64,000 bases of DNA. Source: Thalassobacillus sp. CUG 92003 (GTDB lineage Bacteria; Bacillota; Bacilli; Bacillales; Halobacillaceae). This document shows positions 35,971-43,963 of the stretch, in pieces. Below the pieces are notes generated by a model that was not told the DNA's origin, did not search any database, and saw nothing but the letters and a program-made list of their open reading frames with translations. Numbering within the stretch: the stretch's first letter is position 1; the number at the start of each line of letters is the position of its first letter. The translations under genes were made by a program, and so were the position numbers. Location of the stretch: the NCBI RefSeq assembly GCF_013618635.1, contig NZ_JABLSJ010000002.1:62001-126000 (forward strand), given 5' to 3'.

Positions 35971-36174
35971 ATGGCAGAAGTATCTTCAATGAAGCAAGCC
36001 GTTGAGGTGTTACGTAAGAAAGGTCTTTCCAATAGGGAAATCTTGAGTAACGTGGATAACAGCCATTTTCCGTTTGAAGATGAAGAAGTCGTCATGGCTT
36101 TTATTGATTTACAAATCGAATGTTCCTCTGATGAAGATTTTGACAAAGTAGTAGCGTATTTATATGGCTTTTGA
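35971..36174 (+). CDS. Small acidic protein, function unknown
   Basis: The 67-residue protein is predicted to be helical and acidic (SSMKQAVEVLRKKGLSNREIL...FEDEEVVMAFIDLQ), with no cysteines or membrane segment. The only ribosome-site candidate is a run of ten G (35954-35963) seven nt before the ATG, an unusual arrangement that could vary by slippage. Two hairpin terminators follow. I do not recognise the family. Confidence 0.6.
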   Translation: MAEVSSMKQAVEVLRKKGLSNREILSNVDNSHFPFEDEEVVMAFIDLQIECSSDEDFDKVVAYLYGF

Positions 36175-36241
36175 GTTAGAAGAATAATAGATGGTGATTC
36201 CGTAATCTAGATGAATAACTGAATGTATTGTATGATTGAAA

Positions 36242-36295
36242 AAAGAGAAGTGCGTCAACACTTCTCTTTATCACTTTCTTTAGAGTGATTTTTTC
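36242..36295 (+). terminator. Tandem hairpin terminator
   Basis: AAAGAGAAGTG pairs with CACTTCTCTTT. It is followed by ATCACT pairing with AGTGAT and a T6 run. Confidence 0.85.
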
Positions 36296-36306
36296 CAATT
36301 TCCACC

Positions 36307-37029
36307 TTATGTCTGGCAAGGCGTAGGGTGGTTCTTTATTTGTGATGATTTATCTTCAATCAGCTTCCCGTCTTCGATATGCAAGACGCGGTCACATACA
36401 TCCAGCATTCTTTCATCATGGGTCACCATAATGGCCGCTTTCCTTCTCGATTTCACTTCATCGGCTATTTTTTCAACGACCGTTCTGCCGCGTTCGTAGT
36501 CTAGACTTGCTGTCGGTTCGTCAGCGAGAATGATGTTCGGATTATTCATAAAGGCTCTTCCTATCGCAACCCTCTGCTTTTCTCCTCCTGATAGACTGTT
36601 GGGATAGTTGTTCAATCGATGCTGTAATCCTAACTCCTGGACTAATTCGTTCATTTTACTTAAGTTCGCTCTTTTGTTTGTATGATTGAACTTTCCCACT
36701 AACAGAAGCTGATTCTTAACCGTCAAGTAAGGAATCAAATTCGGTGACTGAAAAATGAATCCGATGTTACTGGCGCGTGTTGCTGTTAATTGGGCTGGTT
36801 TGAAATCCGAGATATCTTCCCCATCTAAGACAACTTTTCCATTCGTTGGCGTTAATAAGGCACCGATCACTGATAGCAACGTACTTTTTCCAGAACCGGA
36901 CGGACCGATGATGGCCACGAATTCTCCTTCTTTCACGGCTAATGAAATATCGTCTAAGACGGTGAGGGTGCGATCGCCATCTGGAAAGGACTTCGAAATG
37001 TGCTGTAATGTGAGGGTTTCTTTAAGCAT
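36307..37029 (-). CDS. MacB/LolD-type ABC ATPase
   Basis: The 240-residue ATPase has Walker [10 protein letters not shown] near residue 43, Q-loop IFQSPNLIPYLTV, signature LSGGEKQR near residue 146 and Walker B ILADEPTASLD near residue 166, with H-loop VTHDERML. The LolD/MacB/FtsE type pairs with FtsX-like permeases, here the gene 2 nt upstream on the same transcript. It supplies energy for mechanotransmission or export of peptides or antibiotics. Confidence 0.92.
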   Translation of the reverse strand: MLKETLTLQHISKSFPDGDRTLTVLDDISLAVKEGEFVAIIGPSGSGKSTLLSVIGALLTPTNGKVVLDGEDISDFKPAQLTATRASNIGFIFQSPNLIPYLTVKNQLLLVGKFNHTNKRANLSKMNELVQELGLQHRLNNYPNSLSGGEKQRVAIGRAFMNNPNIILADEPTASLDYERGRTVVEKIADEVKSRRKAAIMVTHDERMLDVCDRVLHIEDGKLIEDKSSQIKNHPTPCQT

Positions 37030-37031
37030 GT

Positions 37032-38099
37032 TTATTCACTCCTCCCGATTGCTTCTAATGGATCAATTTTCGTTACTTTATATAAGGAAAGAAGCGATCC
37101 TGCTAAGTTCAAAATGATGAATAAAGCACCTGTTCCGAGTACCAGAGAGACGGATGCTTGAAAAGGGATCCCTTCAGGCAGAACCTGCGCCATTCCTGCA
37201 ACCGCTAAGACACTGACAGATAAGCTGATTAGGGTAAGAAGCAGCACCTGTGTGACAATGCTCGTCGATATATAAGATGTTGTGGCTCCCATAGCTTTTA
37301 AAATGCCGAACTGATTTGTTTTCTGGATGGTAAGAACATAGAAAAATACCGTGGAAACAAAGGCGGAAATGATGAACATAAATGCTTTCATCACATTGAA
37401 GGAACCTTGTGTTTCAGAATATCCAGGCATGGACTGGACAATTTCATCATTTGTGGAAGTATCGTAGCCTTTAATATCCATCTTTGGGCCGTTATAGACA
37501 ATAGCGTTATACATAATCTCACTGCCTTGTGTCGGTTGGAATTCGGAATCGATATCGGAATAGACGACTGGAAGAAAGGAATAGGTTTGATTTTCGATAA
37601 AACCTGCGATCGTCATCGTCTCTCCAGTACTTTCATCGACGAGTTGATCGTTCAATTCATAGCCATCTTCTTTAAAGCTTTTATTCACTAATACTTCCTT
37701 GTCGGTTATATCACTGATGTTCTTTCCTTCCGTGATGTTTAGGTCACCATAGTGTTCTGGATCGACGGAAAAATAAATCATATCCGTATCCTTTTGATTG
37801 GTTTTTCCAGCAATGGTCGACATCGTCAACGCAAGTGGTGAGGTAGGTTCTTCTAGCGAATTGCTGATCTCTTTGAGCTGTTCCTTAGACAATTCGGAAT
37901 TGATGACCGCTCCTTCTGCTTCTTTGTTCGTCACTATATAATCGCCCTTGATTTTTTGTAAAGAAGAGCTGTCAGCAAACGATAAACCATTAGCAAGCCC
38001 TGTCATGAAAAATACTAAGAACAAAATCGAAATCATGATCAGACTCAGTAAAATATACCGAAGCTTAGCCCGCTTCATTTCTTTTAAAGCTAAAAACAT
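37032..38099 (-). CDS. FtsX/MacB-like ABC permease
   Basis: The 355-residue protein has one N-terminal helix (about 15-37), a large extracellular domain (about 40-235), and three C-terminal helices (about 240-260, 285-310 and 320-345) ending in YKVTKIDPLEAIGR. This is the FtsX/MacB fold. The motif QKTNQFGILKAMGAT after the first C-terminal helix is diagnostic. It is the membrane subunit for the ATPase downstream. The substrate is unknown; the extracellular domain probably senses or binds it. Confidence 0.9.
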   Translation of the reverse strand: MFLALKEMKRAKLRYILLSLIMISILFLVFFMTGLANGLSFADSSSLQKIKGDYIVTNKEAEGAVINSELSKEQLKEISNSLEEPTSPLALTMSTIAGKTNQKDTDMIYFSVDPEHYGDLNITEGKNISDITDKEVLVNKSFKEDGYELNDQLVDESTGETMTIAGFIENQTYSFLPVVYSDIDSEFQPTQGSEIMYNAIVYNGPKMDIKGYDTSTNDEIVQSMPGYSETQGSFNVMKAFMFIISAFVSTVFFYVLTIQKTNQFGILKAMGATTSYISTSIVTQVLLLTLISLSVSVLAVAGMAQVLPEGIPFQASVSLVLGTGALFIILNLAGSLLSLYKVTKIDPLEAIGRSE

Positions 38100-38119
38100 T
38101 TGGTTGCTACCCCCGTCGT

Positions 38120-38776
38120 TTATTTTTTTCGATCTGTTCCTTTAGAAAAGAGCAGGCCTAGGAGCAGTCCCAGCCCGATAATGAAAAACATCATGAATGA
38201 GCTGATCGCTACAAATACTTCGCCGGTAGCCGAACCGGAAATGAAGCCGACATACATGCTGAATAATAGGATTCCTATTGCTACGGCGTATAATAGGGCT
38301 CTAATTTTATTCATCGCATACTTGGCAGCTGTTTCTCGTGTTAAAACACTATAGGTGATGAGCGCTCCGCCTACCACAATGAAAATAGCTGGCCCGAACA
38401 CAGCCTCGCCCGGAATTGGCATGAAAAATAGCATGGTCGACGTCAACGCACCGAATACAGCGATGAGAATCCCTACGATTAAGCCTGCGGTGGAAATACG
38501 TGAGGCCATCGATTTATAAACGGCCTTCTTCGTATGGTCCTCGCCAATTTGCCGCATATCCTCCTTCAGTCCGCTCAAATCTCCCATCGAATTGATAGCA
38601 GTTTTAACTGCTTCATCCTCGGTTTTTCCTGCCTTTTCGTAATCTCTTACTTTCTCTTTAAGATTCATCATCAGTTCTTCTTTCAACTCAAATAATTGCT
38701 GGCTTTCTCCGATTCCGGCAAACTCCCGGTCGAGGTAATTCCTGATTTGTTTATCTGCCTTATTCTTTTGTTTCAT
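38120..38776 (-). CDS. HAAS/DUF1700-like membrane protein
   Basis: The N-terminal ~85 residues (IRNYLDREFAGIGESQQLFELKEELMMNLKEKVRDYEKAGKTEDEAVKTAINSMGDLSGL) form the helical HAAS/permease-prefix domain seen in proteins paired with PadR regulators. Four to five membrane helices follow. It overlaps the PadR gene by 17 nt and precedes the ABC permease. It is probably a regulatory or accessory subunit of this PadR-controlled ABC system. Confidence 0.82.
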   Translation of the reverse strand: MKQKNKADKQIRNYLDREFAGIGESQQLFELKEELMMNLKEKVRDYEKAGKTEDEAVKTAINSMGDLSGLKEDMRQIGEDHTKKAVYKSMASRISTAGLIVGILIAVFGALTSTMLFFMPIPGEAVFGPAIFIVVGGALITYSVLTRETAAKYAMNKIRALLYAVAIGILLFSMYVGFISGSATGEVFVAISSFMMFFIIGLGLLLGLLFSKGTDRKK

Positions 38777-39119
38777 TTAGATTGATTCCTCCTCCGATCA
38801 ATTTGTTTAAGATGTCCTGGGCGAATTCCCAATCTTTCTTATTTTGTTCAAACCGTTCGATTCCTTCATCGGTAATCCGGTAATACTTGCGCCGCCCTCC
38901 TTGAGTTTCATCTCCCCAATAGGAAGCTATGAATCCCTCTTTCTCCAACCGCCGAAAAGCGGTGTACAGTGTTGCTTCCTTCAGTTCATACTGCCCCTCG
39001 CTCAGCTCAAGAATCGTTTTGTAAATTTCATAGCCATAGCTGTCGTGCTGATGAAGAATGTTCAAAACGATAGAATCTGTATGGCCGCGAATGAGGTCTG
39101 TAGAAATTTTCTTTGCCAA
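38760..39119 (-). CDS. PadR-family regulator
   Basis: The 119-residue winged-helix protein reads IRGHTDSIVLNILHQHDSYGYEIYKTI, then LKEATLYTAFRRLEKEGFI and a wing GGRRKYYRITDEGIERF. It leads a four-gene operon (PadR, HAAS protein, permease, ATPase). A 10-bp inverted repeat with ACAT/ATGT ends lies 32 bp upstream of its start, so it probably represses the whole unit until an inducer, perhaps a membrane-active compound, is present. Confidence 0.92.
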   Translation of the reverse strand: MAKKISTDLIRGHTDSIVLNILHQHDSYGYEIYKTILELSEGQYELKEATLYTAFRRLEKEGFIASYWGDETQGGRRKYYRITDEGIERFEQNKKDWEFAQDILNKLIGGGINLNETKE

Positions 39120-39150
39120 TGGAACATCACCTCCTTGATAATAATGTATA

Positions 39151-39181
39151 ACATATTACTGTGTGTGTCAAAGTAATATGT
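39151..39181. promoter_or_regulatory. PadR operator
   Basis: ACATATTACT and AGTAATATGT form a perfect 10-bp inverted repeat with an 11-bp spacer. The ends match the ATGT/ACAT pattern of PadR boxes. Confidence 0.8.
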
Positions 39182-39413
39182 CACAAAAATAAAATACAGA
39201 CGAGTATGGCCAGGTTCCATGTGATAAAGGCTTGATGAAAAAAAGACTATGGAAACAGCACAGATGATCTGTACCTTTAGATAGAAAAACCACGGCACTC
39301 ATATTCACAAGAGCCTCTTGACGTATAGCTGACAAATCAGTGAAAGTTCAATGAGTTTGAAGTGAATTCTTTGAGTGGTAATCTTAAATTAGCATAGGAA
39401 GGAGTGAGTAGTT

Positions 39414-40253
39414 ATGAGTTCAATTCCAGAAATCACCCTTAATGATGGTCTAACGTTGCCAGCGATCGGTTTTGGTACCTATAAACTGAATGGGCAAGAA
39501 GGTGCCAATGCCATCACCAGTGCCATTGATACAGGTTATCGACTCATTGATACGGCTTATAATTATGAAAATGAAGGCACGGTTGGTAAAGCCATTCAGC
39601 GAACGTCTGTTCCCAGGGAAGAATTAAGAGTTGCTTCCAAGTTGCCCGGCCGTTATCACTCGTATGATAAAGCTGTGACTACGATCCAAGAATCCTTGTA
39701 CCGTGCAAATCTCGATTATTATGATTTGTATCTTATTCATTGGCCCAACCCAAAACAAGATATCTATGTAGAAGCATGGGAGGCACTGATTGACGCTAAA
39801 AAATGGGGGCTTATCCGTTCGATTGGTGTCTGTAATTTTTTGCCTGAACATATGGAACGTTTAGAGAAGGAAACCGGTACGAAGCCAAGCATCAACCAAG
39901 TAGAGCTACATCCATTTTTCAATCAGGAAGAACAAAGAATATGGCACGAAGAAAAGAACATTAAAACAGAATCCTGGAGTCCATTAGCCCGAGCAAGTGA
40001 GGTTATAGAAAATGAAACCATTGGATCGATTGCTCAGGATCACAATAAGACGATTTCCCAAGTTATTTTAAGATGGCATTATCAACTCGGGTCGATCCCT
40101 ATTCCCAAATCGTCATCTCCTCAGCGTCAGCTGGAAAACATTTCGATCTTTGATTTTTCTCTAAGTGACAACGAAATGAGCAGGATAGCTGAATTAACGC
40201 ATCCAGATGGCAGAATTCAAGATCAAAACCCTGCGACATATGAAGAATTTTAA
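39414..40253 (+). CDS. Aldo/keto reductase (AKR5-like)
   Basis: The 279-residue (beta/alpha)8 reductase has IGFGTYKL near residue 18, RLIDTAYNYENE (catalytic Asp and Tyr) near 43-54, VASKLPG (catalytic Lys), LIHWPNP (His) near 108, and the NADPH-binding IPIPKSSSPQRQLEN near 225. It resembles 2,5-diketo-D-gluconate reductase-type enzymes that reduce aldehydes and ketones. AAGGAGTGAG precedes the ATG. It has no operon partner. Confidence 0.9.
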   Translation: MSSIPEITLNDGLTLPAIGFGTYKLNGQEGANAITSAIDTGYRLIDTAYNYENEGTVGKAIQRTSVPREELRVASKLPGRYHSYDKAVTTIQESLYRANLDYYDLYLIHWPNPKQDIYVEAWEALIDAKKWGLIRSIGVCNFLPEHMERLEKETGTKPSINQVELHPFFNQEEQRIWHEEKNIKTESWSPLARASEVIENETIGSIAQDHNKTISQVILRWHYQLGSIPIPKSSSPQRQLENISIFDFSLSDNEMSRIAELTHPDGRIQDQNPATYEEF

Positions 40254-40340
40254 TCTTAGTTTCCCAGCACCAGTCAGGCACCCTTAGGTATTAGGGGGAG
40301 ACAACTGAAGAACTGAAACGTTTGAGTTATGTATCATAAT

Positions 40341-40390
40341 AAAGAAGCCGATTTGGATGGTTGCATCGTTCACCTCGGCTTCTTCTATAA
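40341..40390 (+). terminator. Terminator in the AKR-AKR spacer
   Basis: AAGAAGCCGA pairs with TCGGCTTCTT around a ~23-nt loop. The rest of this 344-bp spacer (40254-40597) shows nothing else except the likely promoter of the next gene. Confidence 0.65.
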
Positions 40391-40597
40391 TGTCCTGGAG
40401 TTATCTGGGCTCTCACTCTTTCAAGAGCTTTCGTATTCGTTATAGTGACGGGGAATATTGCCACCGCTTACACGTCAGCTTTGATTTTAATTAATCTATC
40501 AAAGAAGCTGTCATTTCACATGTGGATTTGGAATTGTTTTCCGTTAAATTGAACGTGGTAAACACTTGAATAGAGTGATAGAAAAGGAGTTGGAAAC

Positions 40598-41527
40598 ATG
40601 GAGAAAATGACACGTCTAGGAAAGTCTGATTTAGTGGTCAACCCTGTAGGGCTCGGAACCAATGCGGTTGGCGGTCATAATATTTATCCGAATTTAGACG
40701 AAGAAGCAGGTAAAGATGTCGTCCGAACAGCCATTGAGCAGGGAGTGAACTTTTTAGATACGGCCTTTATTTATGGTCCGGAACGATCAGAGGAACTGGT
40801 CGGTCAAGTTGTGAAGGAGTATATGCGCGATGACATCGTTCTTGCTACAAAAGGTGCTCACCAATTTGAAGCAGAAGATGTGGTGATCAACAATTCCCCT
40901 TCTTTCTTGAAGAAGGCTGTGGAGGATAGTCTTCGGCGTTTAGGTACAGATTATATTGATTTATTCTATATCCATTTTCCAGATGACGTGACATCGAAGG
41001 ACGAAGCGGTTGGTGCTTTGAAAGAATTAAGAGACGAAGGTAAAATACGCACGATTGGAGTCTCGAATTTTTCTGTTCAACAATTGAAAGAAGCCAATAA
41101 AGATGGATATGTAGATGTAGTTCAAGGAGAATATAATTTGTTCAAGCGTGAAGCAGAGAATGAAATGCTTCCATATACAGCCGAGAAGGGGATAACGTTC
41201 GTCCCTTATTTCCCTTTTGCATCAGGCTTATTAGCTGGTAAATATGATGAAAACACCACATTCGATGATTTCAGAGCAAAGAACCCTCTTTTTCAGGGGG
41301 AAGAATTTAAGCTGAATCTAGCTAAAGTCAATCAGTTGAGACCAATCGCTGAAGAAAAAGGAGTCGATGTTCCTCATATCGTTTTAGCCTGGTATTTGAA
41401 TCAGCCATCGATTGATGCCGTCATCCCCGGGGCGAAACGGACCCAGCAGGTAGTTGACAATTTGAAAACACTGGATGTTGACTTGTCAGATAAAGAGATT
41501 TCAAATATTGATGATCTATTTTCTTAA
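40598..41527 (+). CDS. Aldo/keto reductase (AKR11/YhdN-like)
   Basis: The 309-residue reductase has [10 protein letters not shown] near residue 17, [16 protein letters not shown] near 50-65 (Asp, Tyr), VLATKGA (Lys), FYIHFPD (His) and the cofactor-binding [16 protein letters not shown] near 273. It is similar in layout to B. subtilis YhdN and IolS, general-stress or inositol-linked reductases. It is a different subfamily from the AKR upstream, so they are not a recent duplication. Confidence 0.9.
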   Translation: MEKMTRLGKSDLVVNPVGLGTNAVGGHNIYPNLDEEAGKDVVRTAIEQGVNFLDTAFIYGPERSEELVGQVVKEYMRDDIVLATKGAHQFEAEDVVINNSPSFLKKAVEDSLRRLGTDYIDLFYIHFPDDVTSKDEAVGALKELRDEGKIRTIGVSNFSVQQLKEANKDGYVDVVQGEYNLFKREAENEMLPYTAEKGITFVPYFPFASGLLAGKYDENTTFDDFRAKNPLFQGEEFKLNLAKVNQLRPIAEEKGVDVPHIVLAWYLNQPSIDAVIPGAKRTQQVVDNLKTLDVDLSDKEISNIDDLFS

Positions 41528-41546
41528 TGAAGAAGCGTTTTTGATG

Positions 41547-41587
41547 TCTGAGCCTACCGCTAAGCAGCGGGACTCAGGCATTTTTAT
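41547..41587 (+). terminator. Terminator after the second AKR
   Basis: CTGAGCC..CCGCT pairs with AGCGG..CTCAGGC and is followed by a T-rich tail. Confidence 0.8.
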
Positions 41588-41664
41588 TTGTGATGACGAG
41601 GGGGGGATTGGAAGATAAATCCACACTGAATGGAGAACTTCATGTAGTCCTAGACTACAAAGAA

Positions 41665-41696
41665 CCCTAAACAATGCCTATTGGAATCGTTTAGGG
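41665..41696. terminator. Isolated stem-loop
   Basis: CCCTAAAC pairs with GTTTAGGG around 16 nt in the 330-bp spacer before the FbpA-like gene. It could end the minus-strand FbpA transcript. Nothing else is visible in that spacer. Confidence 0.45.
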
Positions 41697-41856
41697 CTGC
41701 GTAAATTGTTTACGAGATATCAATTCTTACATCAATCTTAGAGATGTTAGAAGTAAGTTTATGAGTAATTAGGTAGCGATTATCAACTGGCTTTGCTCCA
41801 TTTGTAAGCAACTTGTTGTTAGTTATAGTCGTTTCGCTCGATTATGCGTCGATCCA

Positions 41857-42021
41857 TCAATGACGTTCAACCGAGCGGAGGTTATCGTAAATCATCTTAA
41901 GTTCGGAGACCGGCATGTCAGAAGGTTTACGCCCATTAATATCCTCATAATAACCAGAACGTTCCAGCGCACGAATATAAAATTCACGCTGATCCTCCAC
42001 GGCTTTTCTTAATTGATTCAT
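41857..42021 (-). CDS. FbpA-like small protein, second copy
   Basis: The likely product is 54 residues starting MNQLRKAVEDQREFYIRALERSGYYE and ending in the PSDMPVSELKMIYDNL block shared with the family. AAGGAGGGAGA precedes this ATG, while the longer open frame has no ribosome site. Fbp-family proteins act in the iron-sparing response of Bacillus. No Fur box is evident by eye. It diverges from the copy at 20096 outside the NQLR and SELxM motifs. Confidence 0.8.
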   Translation of the reverse strand: MNQLRKAVEDQREFYIRALERSGYYEDINGRKPSDMPVSELKMIYDNLRSVERH

Positions 42022-42191
42022 CTTCTCCCTCCTTAAAGGTAAAGCTGACGGCAATATGTCTGCGTTGTTCATCTATATGTAGGAAGCCGCCAGTATCATG
42101 CTAGTATAGGCAGCATTGAACGCATTTAAACGTCATTCATCACCTTACTGTATAGATGTGCATATCTTAATACGGTGAAGGAGGTGGGAGC

Positions 42192-42377
42192 ATGCAGGAG
42201 ATTTTCACGTATTTCGCAGCGATGCTTGCTGGATACTTTTTATTGCAATTGCCTTTAGGCGGTACATTCTTGGAGAGTTTCAGTTCTGCCATCGATGTCG
42301 TTGGAATTATTACTGTAGCCGTATTTGCTGTCATGTTGGTTTACAAAGGGTTACTTATGCTTTTGGGCAAAGGGTAA
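42192..42377 (+). CDS. Small two-helix membrane protein
   Basis: The 61-residue protein is largely two hydrophobic helices (about 3-22 and 33-58) joined by a short Gly/Ser loop (GGTFLESFSSA). GAAGGAGGTGGGAGC precedes the ATG, a very strong ribosome site. A stem-loop follows at 42438. I do not recognise the family. Confidence 0.65.
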   Translation: MQEIFTYFAAMLAGYFLLQLPLGGTFLESFSSAIDVVGIITVAVFAVMLVYKGLLMLLGKG

Positions 42378-42437
42378 CATCCGGATGTGATCCTCCTATT
42401 TATACGAGGTAAAAATTGAGTTAAGACGTAAATCGAT

Positions 42438-42468
42438 GAAAATCCCCTTGTTTAGCAAGGGGATTTTC
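42438..42468 (+). terminator. Stem-loop terminator
   Basis: GAAAATCCCCTTG pairs perfectly with CAAGGGGATTTTC around 5 nt, 60 bp after the small membrane protein gene. Confidence 0.8.
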
Positions 42469-42647
42469 ATGTTCCGTATTATTTTTTGTATAGGCTGAAT
42501 CGTTCATTAATCGATAAGTTGGGAAACATATATATAAACTGCTTGTTTAAAACAGGTCTAAAGTCTCATGTAATGTCCTCATCTTTTGGTAGAATTGTTA
42601 AATGGAAAGCGAAACGTTTGCTTTACTTTTTAAGGAGTTGAAACATA

Positions 42648-42767
42648 GTGGCATTGTTAGATGACAACACATTGTTAAAAACGTACCTTGAGGCTTTGAA
42701 TTTAAAATTAGACAACAAATTCGTGAATTTATTGCGTGCTGAACTCAACAAAAGAGCGATACTATAA
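42648..42767 (+). CDS. sda: Sporulation histidine-kinase inhibitor Sda
   Basis: A 39-residue frame starts at GTG 42648 after TAAGGAG. Its sequence (LDDNTLLKTYLEALNL, then DNKFVNLLRAELNKR) matches the helical hairpin of Sda, including the spacing of Leu and Tyr on helix one and the terminal basic residues. Sda binds the dimerisation helices of KinA and KinB and delays sporulation when DNA replication is perturbed. In B. subtilis its promoter carries DnaA boxes; I do not find a convincing one here. A clear terminator follows at 42787. Confidence 0.85.
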   Translation: MALLDDNTLLKTYLEALNLKLDNKFVNLLRAELNKRAIL

Positions 42768-42786
42768 AAACCATACGCAACTCGTG

Positions 42787-42825
42787 AGCGTTACTGAACA
42801 TGAATGCATGCAGTAACGCTTTTTG
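42787..42825 (+). terminator. Terminator of sda
   Basis: AGCGTTACTG pairs with CAGTAACGCT and is followed by T5. Confidence 0.9.
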
Positions 42826-42896
42826 TTTCTATGGCCTGGATCGATTCTGCCATGCCAGCCTTGAGTTGTGGTGAATTTATAATCGTTTTAAAAACA

Positions 42897-42938
42897 GAAA
42901 AGACCTGAAAACCTTGACGTTTTCAGGTCTTTTTATTC
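42897..42938. terminator. Terminator of the SOD gene
   Basis: AAAAGACCTGAAAAC pairs with GTTTTCAGGTCTTTT, with T runs on both strands. It lies just below the sodC stop. Confidence 0.9.
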
Positions 42939-42973
42939 GTTTATGGCTATTTTGAAATGTAGGAGCGCTTTGA

Positions 42974-43600
42974 CTATTCGCTGATCGTTCCGCAAGCGAT
43001 TCTAGAGCCAGCAGCGCCAGAAGGTTGGGATTGTTTGTCATCAGCCTTTTCGTGAATCACAAGGGCTGTCCCGTCTGAGCCCAGCAATGAATTATCTTCA
43101 CCACTTGTAAGCGTCACTTTATCGGCCGTGATTTCTTTTTGAATGGTGCCGTCTTCATTGACTTCAATGTTCGGGAGGTCTCCCGCGTGTGGCCCGTCTT
43201 CATGCTCGGTTCCGTGACTGGCATTAGTTGGGTTGAAGTGACCTCCTGCTGATTTAAAATCGGGTGTTTCACACATGCCGGTTTCATGAATATGAAAACC
43301 ATGTTGGCCCGGTGGTAAGTCACTGGCTTCTAAATTGATTGCAACGCCGCTTTCCTGCTGCTCTAACTTGGCAGTACCTACTTGTTCCCCTTCAGTGTTC
43401 TGAAGCTTAACGGTTACCATATCGGAACTTGATTGCTCCTGTTCGCCAGACTCACTGTTGGTCTCGGTGTTCTCGTCTTCATTCATGCTTGTCTCCTCAT
43501 TGTTTCCTTCAGTATCATTGCCTTCCTCGCTGTCGCTTCCGCATGCACTTAATACAAGAACCAGGCCTAAGACCGCCACTAAATAGAACCAACGCTTCAT
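42974..43600 (-). CDS. sodC: Cu/Zn superoxide dismutase lipoprotein
   Basis: The lipoprotein signal has lipobox LSAC (Cys20), followed by a 40-residue acidic linker. The SOD domain (about 60-208) holds HGFHIHETGMC (copper ligands), GGHFNPTNASHGTEHEDGPHAGD (bridging His plus zinc His, His, Asp at standard spacing) and VIHEKADD (copper His). All seven metal ligands are present, unlike the B. subtilis homologue, which lacks a copper ligand. It should disproportionate superoxide outside the membrane. It is single-gene, divergent from the YfcC operon. Confidence 0.92.
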   Translation of the reverse strand: MKRWFYLVAVLGLVLVLSACGSDSEEGNDTEGNNEETSMNEDENTETNSESGEQEQSSSDMVTVKLQNTEGEQVGTAKLEQQESGVAINLEASDLPPGQHGFHIHETGMCETPDFKSAGGHFNPTNASHGTEHEDGPHAGDLPNIEVNEDGTIQKEITADKVTLTSGEDNSLLGSDGTALVIHEKADDKQSQPSGAAGSRIACGTISE

Positions 43601-43814
43601 ACTATCTCTCCTAACTGAAGTTTGATGATGTTATTCATCAACGTTCACAAGGCAAAGGTCGGATTAAACCCGATCTCAAAAGATTTGTTCTTTGGTCCTA
43701 TGTGTACGGCAAAACCAGCACCTATGAGAGGTATCTACGCTTATTTTGTTCCGAAATATTGCATCTGATAACCCTCATTGAGGACGACAAAAATTTAAAA
43801 AAGTCATTACCAAT

Positions 43815-43832
43815 TTTGCATAAAAATACAAA
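43815..43832 (+). promoter_or_regulatory. ARG-box-like site upstream of the yfcC-like operon
   Basis: TTTGCATAAAAATACAAA is an 18-bp dyad with one mismatch that fits the ArgR/AhrC half-site pattern. It sits about 45 bp upstream of a TATAAT -10 element (43877-43882), a position suited to activation. Confidence 0.55.
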
Positions 43833-43963
43833 TAATCAAGCTGAATTGCCTACTATCAATCAACACGTGCATTCGCTATAATCGAAGTTATAGAAGTATT
43901 AATCTGATTGAACCTTTTTGTGTGATGTATATTTATAATTCTATATAAGGAGAGTGATGAACC

